Shown here one piece after another: positions 63,189 through 64,000 of a DNA stretch of 64,000 bases; within the stretch, counting starts at the first letter, position 1, and each line of letters begins with the position of its first letter. Under the pieces are notes generated by a model, which saw only the letters and a list, made by a program, of their open reading frames with translations, had not been told where the DNA came from and did not search any database. The stretch spans positions 496,001 to 560,000 of the forward strand of contig NZ_FXAK01000010.1 in assembly GCF_900177515.1 (NCBI RefSeq), read 5' to 3'. The stretch is from Azospirillum oryzae (lineage in GTDB: Bacteria; Pseudomonadota; Alphaproteobacteria; Azospirillales; Azospirillaceae). A program made the position numbers and the translations under genes.

Positions 63189-64000
63189 CCGTCGAGCCCA
63201 TCGTCCGCGCCGCCCTGGTGGAGGATCTGGGCCGGGCCGGCGACATCACCACCGACAGCATCATCCCGGCCGATGCAATGGCGACCGCCCGCATCGCCGC
63301 CCGCAAGGACGGCCGCGTCGCCGGGCTGGAGGCGGCACTGATCGCCTTCCGCCTGCTCGATCCGGCCATCTCGGTGACGGTGGAGCGCGCCGACGGCGAC
63401 GACGTGGCGCCCGGCGGCACCATCGCCAGCCTGACCGGCAAGGCCCGCGCCCTGCTGACGGCGGAGCGCACGGCGCTGAACCTGATGGGCCGGCTGTCCG
63501 GCATCGCCACCGCCACCCGTTCCCTGGTCCGCGAGGTGGAAGGCACCAACGCCCGCATCGTCTGCACCCGCAAGACTACCCCCGGCCTGCGCGTTCTGGA
63601 AAAGCATGCGGTGAAGCTGGGCGGCGGCTTCAACCACCGCTTCGGGCTGGATGACGCCGTCCTCATCAAGGACAACCACATCGCCGTCGCCGGCGGCGTG
63701 CGCCCGGCGGTGGAGCGGGTCCGCGCCGCCATCGGCCACATGGTGAAGGTGGAGGTGGAGGTCGACACGCTCGACCAGCTCGACGAACTGCTGGGCCTGC
63801 CGGTCGATGTCGTGCTGCTCGACAATATGGACCCGGAGACGCTGCGCCGCGCCGTGCGGATGGTCGACGGCCGCCTGCTGACCGAGGCGTCGGGCAACGT
63901 CACGCTCGCCACCGTCCGCGCCATCGCGGAGACCGGCGTCGACATGATCAGCTGCGGCTGGCTGACCCACAGCGCCCCGAACCTGGATCTGGGGCTGGAT
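63173..64000 (+). CDS. nadC: Nicotinate-nucleotide pyrophosphorylase NadC (C-terminus cut by window edge)
   Basis: 276 codons are present of about 285 usual. The quinolinate phosphoribosyltransferase features are visible: LVEDLGRAGDITTDSIIP, RKTTPGLRVLEKHAVKLGGG, RFGLDDAVLIKDNHI, VEVEVDTLDQLDELL and LLDNMDPETL. GGAGACGCCGC precedes the ATG. The stop codon lies beyond the right edge. It makes nicotinate mononucleotide from quinolinate. Confidence 0.95.
   Translation, partial: MLHPLTVEPIVRAALVEDLGRAGDITTDSIIPADAMATARIAARKDGRVAGLEAALIAFRLLDPAISVTVERADGDDVAPGGTIASLTGKARALLTAERTALNLMGRLSGIATATRSLVREVEGTNARIVCTRKTTPGLRVLEKHAVKLGGGFNHRFGLDDAVLIKDNHIAVAGGVRPAVERVRAAIGHMVKVEVEVDTLDQLDELLGLPVDVVLLDNMDPETLRRAVRMVDGRLLTEASGNVTLATVRAIAETGVDMISCGWLTHSAPNLDLGLD

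Overview
The window is GC-rich (roughly two thirds G+C outside one AT-rich patch), with GTG and TTG starts, dense genes and many sensor kinases. The gene content and order (hisG-hisD-UPF0262-phosphatase, infA-maf-RNase E/G-yacG, tRNA-Phe, pobR/pobA, oxyR/ahpCF, puuD-guaD, nosP-nahK beside exaC, a formate dehydrogenase operon and nadABC) fit an alphaproteobacterium of the Rhodospirillales, most like Azospirillum. The genus is inferred from content and style; no marker gene such as rRNA is present. The stretch reads as ordinary chromosome with a few accessory inserts.

Layout. 1-1.6 kb: metN (cut by the left edge) behind a 65-codon gene, a strong hairpin and a possible leader ORF. 2-11.2 kb: histidine genes hisG/hisD running into the conserved alphaproteobacterial cluster, with a hybrid kinase and a transglycosylase-like protein inserted before infA. 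11.3-12.2 kb: tRNA-Phe followed by an AT-rich patch with two coupled small genes, probably acquired DNA. 12.2-18.2 kb: DUF3750, cysE, pobR/pobA, tyrA. 17.3-21 kb: the peroxide defence unit oxyR / ahpC / ahpF. 21.1-24.5 kb: mntP under a yybP-ykoY manganese riboswitch, then guaD and puuD (purine catabolism). 24.7-27.6 kb: a CHASE3 kinase / response regulator / REC-kinase cassette. 27.9-33 kb: a TetR-controlled RND efflux pump.

33-38 kb: a TumE/TumA-type toxin-antitoxin pair, then a PhnD-like binding protein coupled by overlap to a 911-residue hybrid kinase. 38-45.2 kb: single-domain response regulator, nnrS with an FNR-like box, ycaQ, a DUF4160/DUF2442-HTH pair behind a perfect 12-bp inverted repeat, an Lrp-type regulator, DedA, a hydrolase and an AraC regulator. 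45.5-48.9 kb: acetyl-CoA hydrolase/transferase, a PemK/DUF2281 toxin-antitoxin pair, an endonuclease III-like glycosylase. 48.9-54.1 kb: nahK, nosP, a DUF779 gene and an ExaC-type aldehyde dehydrogenase, resembling the nitric-oxide/alcohol-oxidation neighbourhood of Pseudomonas. 54.2-60.2 kb: formate dehydrogenase (chaperone, Tat leader protein, alpha, beta, gamma). 60.3 kb to the right edge: nadA-nadB-nadC behind two tandem T(G/A)CTC-N5-GAGCA palindromes; nadC is cut by the right edge.

How they work together: most of the content is housekeeping (His, Tyr, Cys, NAD, translation). The accessory layer concerns sensing and stress: peroxide, Mn, NO, efflux, formate respiration, plus three small toxin-antitoxin-like pairs. 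I see no CRISPR array, insertion sequence or prophage. The least explained items are the AT-rich patch after tRNA-Phe, the DUF4160/DUF2442-HTH pair with its operator, the binding-protein/hybrid-kinase unit, and the nosP-nahK-exaC neighbourhood.
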